Below, one piece after another: positions 62,534 through 64,000 of a stretch of 64,000 nt of DNA (its first letter is position 1; each line of letters opens with the position of its first letter). The notes under the pieces were generated by a model that worked only from the letters and a program-made list of their open reading frames with translations, had not been told where the DNA came from and made no database searches. A program made the translations under genes and the position numbers. Source of the DNA: Acinetobacter colistiniresistens (GTDB lineage: Bacteria; Pseudomonadota; Gammaproteobacteria; Pseudomonadales; Moraxellaceae); assembly GCF_000413935.1 (NCBI RefSeq), contig NZ_KE340380.1, positions 955,065-1,019,064 of the forward strand, read 5' to 3'.

Positions 62534-63703
62534 TCATCTCATCAAAATTTCATTCGGTAAATCTTTATGCCATTGTTGTTGCGTCGCTGCAAACTGATAG
62601 CCATATTCATATAGTTTCCTCATATAAACGGTATCAAACTGTTTTAAATGTTCTCCTTTAAAATCCTCATCAATATAAGCAAGATTAAAATCAACCTGAT
62701 CTTGCTTTGCAATTTGATAAAGATGCAATACATCACTTATGCCTTGATTTTGTATCAATGCCCGAATAGCCCGTCCACCAATACTTAAAGTTTTCCTCTT
62801 GGTCTGATTCCAACTCGGCCGAAAACGGCCATTGCGGATGACATACAAATGCACTTCGCGATTCATGGATTGACCCATGATTTGCTCTAATCGTTTCTTC
62901 AGTGAAGCGGGATATAAAAAGACCTGATTGACCACCCCACCATCGACATGCATTTCCTGATATTTTTTCCCACCCACTTCCACATCAATCATCACGGGTG
63001 AAACCACTCCAGGAATACTGGTAGATGCAATAATAATTTTACGAAATAATTCTAGTGCATTCGGTGCATTGCTCGATGCAATTTCTCCCATATTCCAAAT
63101 CGATTGACGTCCTGCATCAATATCGGTTGTTCCAATTTGTAAGACCCGACCTTTGGCATACTCTTGTGCAATCAAAGCTAAAACTTCGGGTGTAATATAT
63201 TTTTCAACAATCTGAGCAAGAGGCTCGCTACTCGCCATACCATCTTTGACTAAGCCCATGAGAATATTACGATATCGAAATATCGTATTCGGCCCAGCTG
63301 AGGTCGCGACTGTACTCAAAATATCATCATATTGCGGACCTAAAAAAGCAAATGGCGCGATCAATGCACCTGCACTTACCCCTGTAACAACCTTGAAGTC
63401 ATGCCGTTTACCACTTGCTGTCAGTCCACATAATACACCTGCGGCAAAAGCCCCATTTTCACCTCCGCCCGAGATTGCCAAGGCATATAATGGAGGTAAT
63501 TTTTCAGATAGATGACTGAGCGATCCCAACTCGCGCTGACTATTTCGAAGTATTGCTTCAATAAACGGTGTCAGGTCATGGTCAAACCAGACACGAGCAT
63601 TGGGAATACCCGAAATAATCGCTTTTTCCGTCATTTGCTCTGGAACAGCTTCAAGGCGTGAGTGCCAGTTAAAAGCCTGAATAACCCGATGAAATAAATT
63701 CAT
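62534..63703 (-). CDS. Patatin-like phospholipase
   Basis: The 389-aa product has a patatin domain: oxyanion GGGENG (ALAISGGGENGAFAAGVLCGL, about 75-95), nucleophile GVSAG (Ser near 107) and the dyad Asp in HVDGGVVNQ (about 240). No lipobox or long signal peptide is present. Patatins are lipid acyl hydrolases, some of them host-directed. It is convergent with the arginase-like gene 31 bp away and probably transcribed alone. Lipid substrate unknown. Confidence 0.85.
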   Translation of the reverse strand: MNLFHRVIQAFNWHSRLEAVPEQMTEKAIISGIPNARVWFDHDLTPFIEAILRNSQRELGSLSHLSEKLPPLYALAISGGGENGAFAAGVLCGLTASGKRHDFKVVTGVSAGALIAPFAFLGPQYDDILSTVATSAGPNTIFRYRNILMGLVKDGMASSEPLAQIVEKYITPEVLALIAQEYAKGRVLQIGTTDIDAGRQSIWNMGEIASSNAPNALELFRKIIIASTSIPGVVSPVMIDVEVGGKKYQEMHVDGGVVNQVFLYPASLKKRLEQIMGQSMNREVHLYVIRNGRFRPSWNQTKRKTLSIGGRAIRALIQNQGISDVLHLYQIAKQDQVDFNLAYIDEDFKGEHLKQFDTVYMRKLYEYGYQFAATQQQWHKDLPNEILMR

Positions 63704-63812
63704 AATCCACCACCTAAAATCATTGATAGGATTTTTACTGCCAGACTTTAACTATAAGACCTAGCATTCATTTTTATCGTATAGAAATTTTCTCAAATAC
63801 GTTTTTTATAAC

Positions 63813-63850
63813 AAAAAAGAGATAAGAAGAATCCATCCTCTTATCTCTTT
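63813..63850 (-). terminator. Terminator of the right-edge gene
   Basis: AAAGAGATAAGA (63816-63827) and TCTTATCTCTTT (63839-63850) form a perfect 12-bp stem; read on the minus strand it ends in TTTTTTG. It begins 45 nt after the stop of the partial gene at 63895. Confidence 0.85.
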
Positions 63851-63894
63851 CGCCTAGCTCATATGGTCTAGAAACATCATTTCTTCAGTATAAA

Positions 63895-64000
63895 TTACTT
63901 ATATTTCCAAGGCACAGCAGGTGAACCAATCCAAGCTGATTTGGCTGGTATGTTCTCACCTTTCATCACCAAAGTCAGTGGACCCAATACCGCATGATGG
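63895..64000 (-). CDS. C-terminal end of a hexapeptide-repeat acyltransferase-like protein (partial)
   Basis: The last 35 residues are open from the right edge to TAA at 63895: HHAVLGPLTLVMKGENIPAK, SAWIGSPAVPWKYK. The form GPLTLVMKGE..IPA..AWIGSPA is typical of the end of left-handed beta-helix acyltransferases, and of the C-terminus of large Pls/PosA-type NRPS-like proteins. Only the end is visible, so the family is likely but not the size or role. Its own terminator follows. Confidence 0.4.
   Translation of the reverse strand, partial: HHAVLGPLTLVMKGENIPAKSAWIGSPAVPWKYK

Noticed and set aside
1..64000. CRISPR arrays, rRNA or tRNA genes
   Set aside because: No regularly spaced repeats, rRNA motifs or cloverleaf with a T-loop GGTTCRA were found on either strand.

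Overview
The window looks like a chromosomal segment of an Acinetobacter (Moraxellaceae). The evidence is a PACE-family AceI efflux pump next to a divergent LysR regulator of AceR type, GC content of about 40 percent, many MFS pumps, a two-partner CdiB/CdiA system and lone glutaryl-CoA dehydrogenase and BenE-type genes. The species cannot be fixed from this sequence alone. No rRNA, tRNA or CRISPR array was seen.

Layout. 0-6 kb: a cut-off hypothetical gene, a tautomerase, aceI/aceR, transaldolase, a LeuE-type exporter and a BenE transporter. 5.7-6.0 kb: a roughly 198-bp MITE-like element sitting inside what reconstructs as a bidirectional terminator. 6-17 kb: mostly minus-strand genes (CPA2 antiporter, an mgtA-mgtC magnesium operon, a small outer-membrane barrel protein, an RDD protein, dienelactone hydrolase and aminopeptidase N). 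17-20 kb: two DUF2147 paralogues separated by a complete IS3-family element that has cut the second gene off from its terminator. 20-32 kb: a Cys-rich unknown protein, thiM, a CynX-like MFS pump, a guanine-deaminase-type gene abutting a 5'-truncated indolepyruvate oxidoreductase, gcdH, a YcaQ-type glycosylase, and an AraC regulator divergent from a fosmidomycin-resistance-type pump. 31.8-33 kb: AT-rich remnants of an unknown locus.

33-43 kb: a TetA-type pump, copC-copD, an MFS/HxlR divergent pair with repeated CTAGTT operator-like sites, a TorF porin, a VOC protein, and a five-gene polar amino acid ABC operon with two solute-binding lipoproteins. 43-52 kb: a cdiB-cdiA-cdiI contact-dependent inhibition operon. 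Its cdiA reading frame is broken by one in-frame TGA just before the toxin-bearing C-terminus, while the 7-TM immunity candidate and a strong terminator are kept. 52-55 kb: an amino acid permease and xseA-xseB.

55-62.5 kb holds the least explained system: two divergent, tightly coupled gene runs. The minus run is HAD phosphatase, alpha/beta hydrolase and two half-size SMR/EamA proteins, each overlapping the next by 4 nt. The plus run is a MipA/OmpV barrel, a class-III aminotransferase, a FemAB/GNAT-like acyltransferase and an arginase-fold hydrolase. Together these look like a pathway that makes or remodels an amine or amide compound and moves it across the envelope. The window ends with a patatin-like phospholipase and the C-terminal end of a hexapeptide-type acyltransferase-like protein. 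Several genes were assigned internal starts because a clear Shine-Dalgarno sequence, a family start or an upstream terminator favours them.
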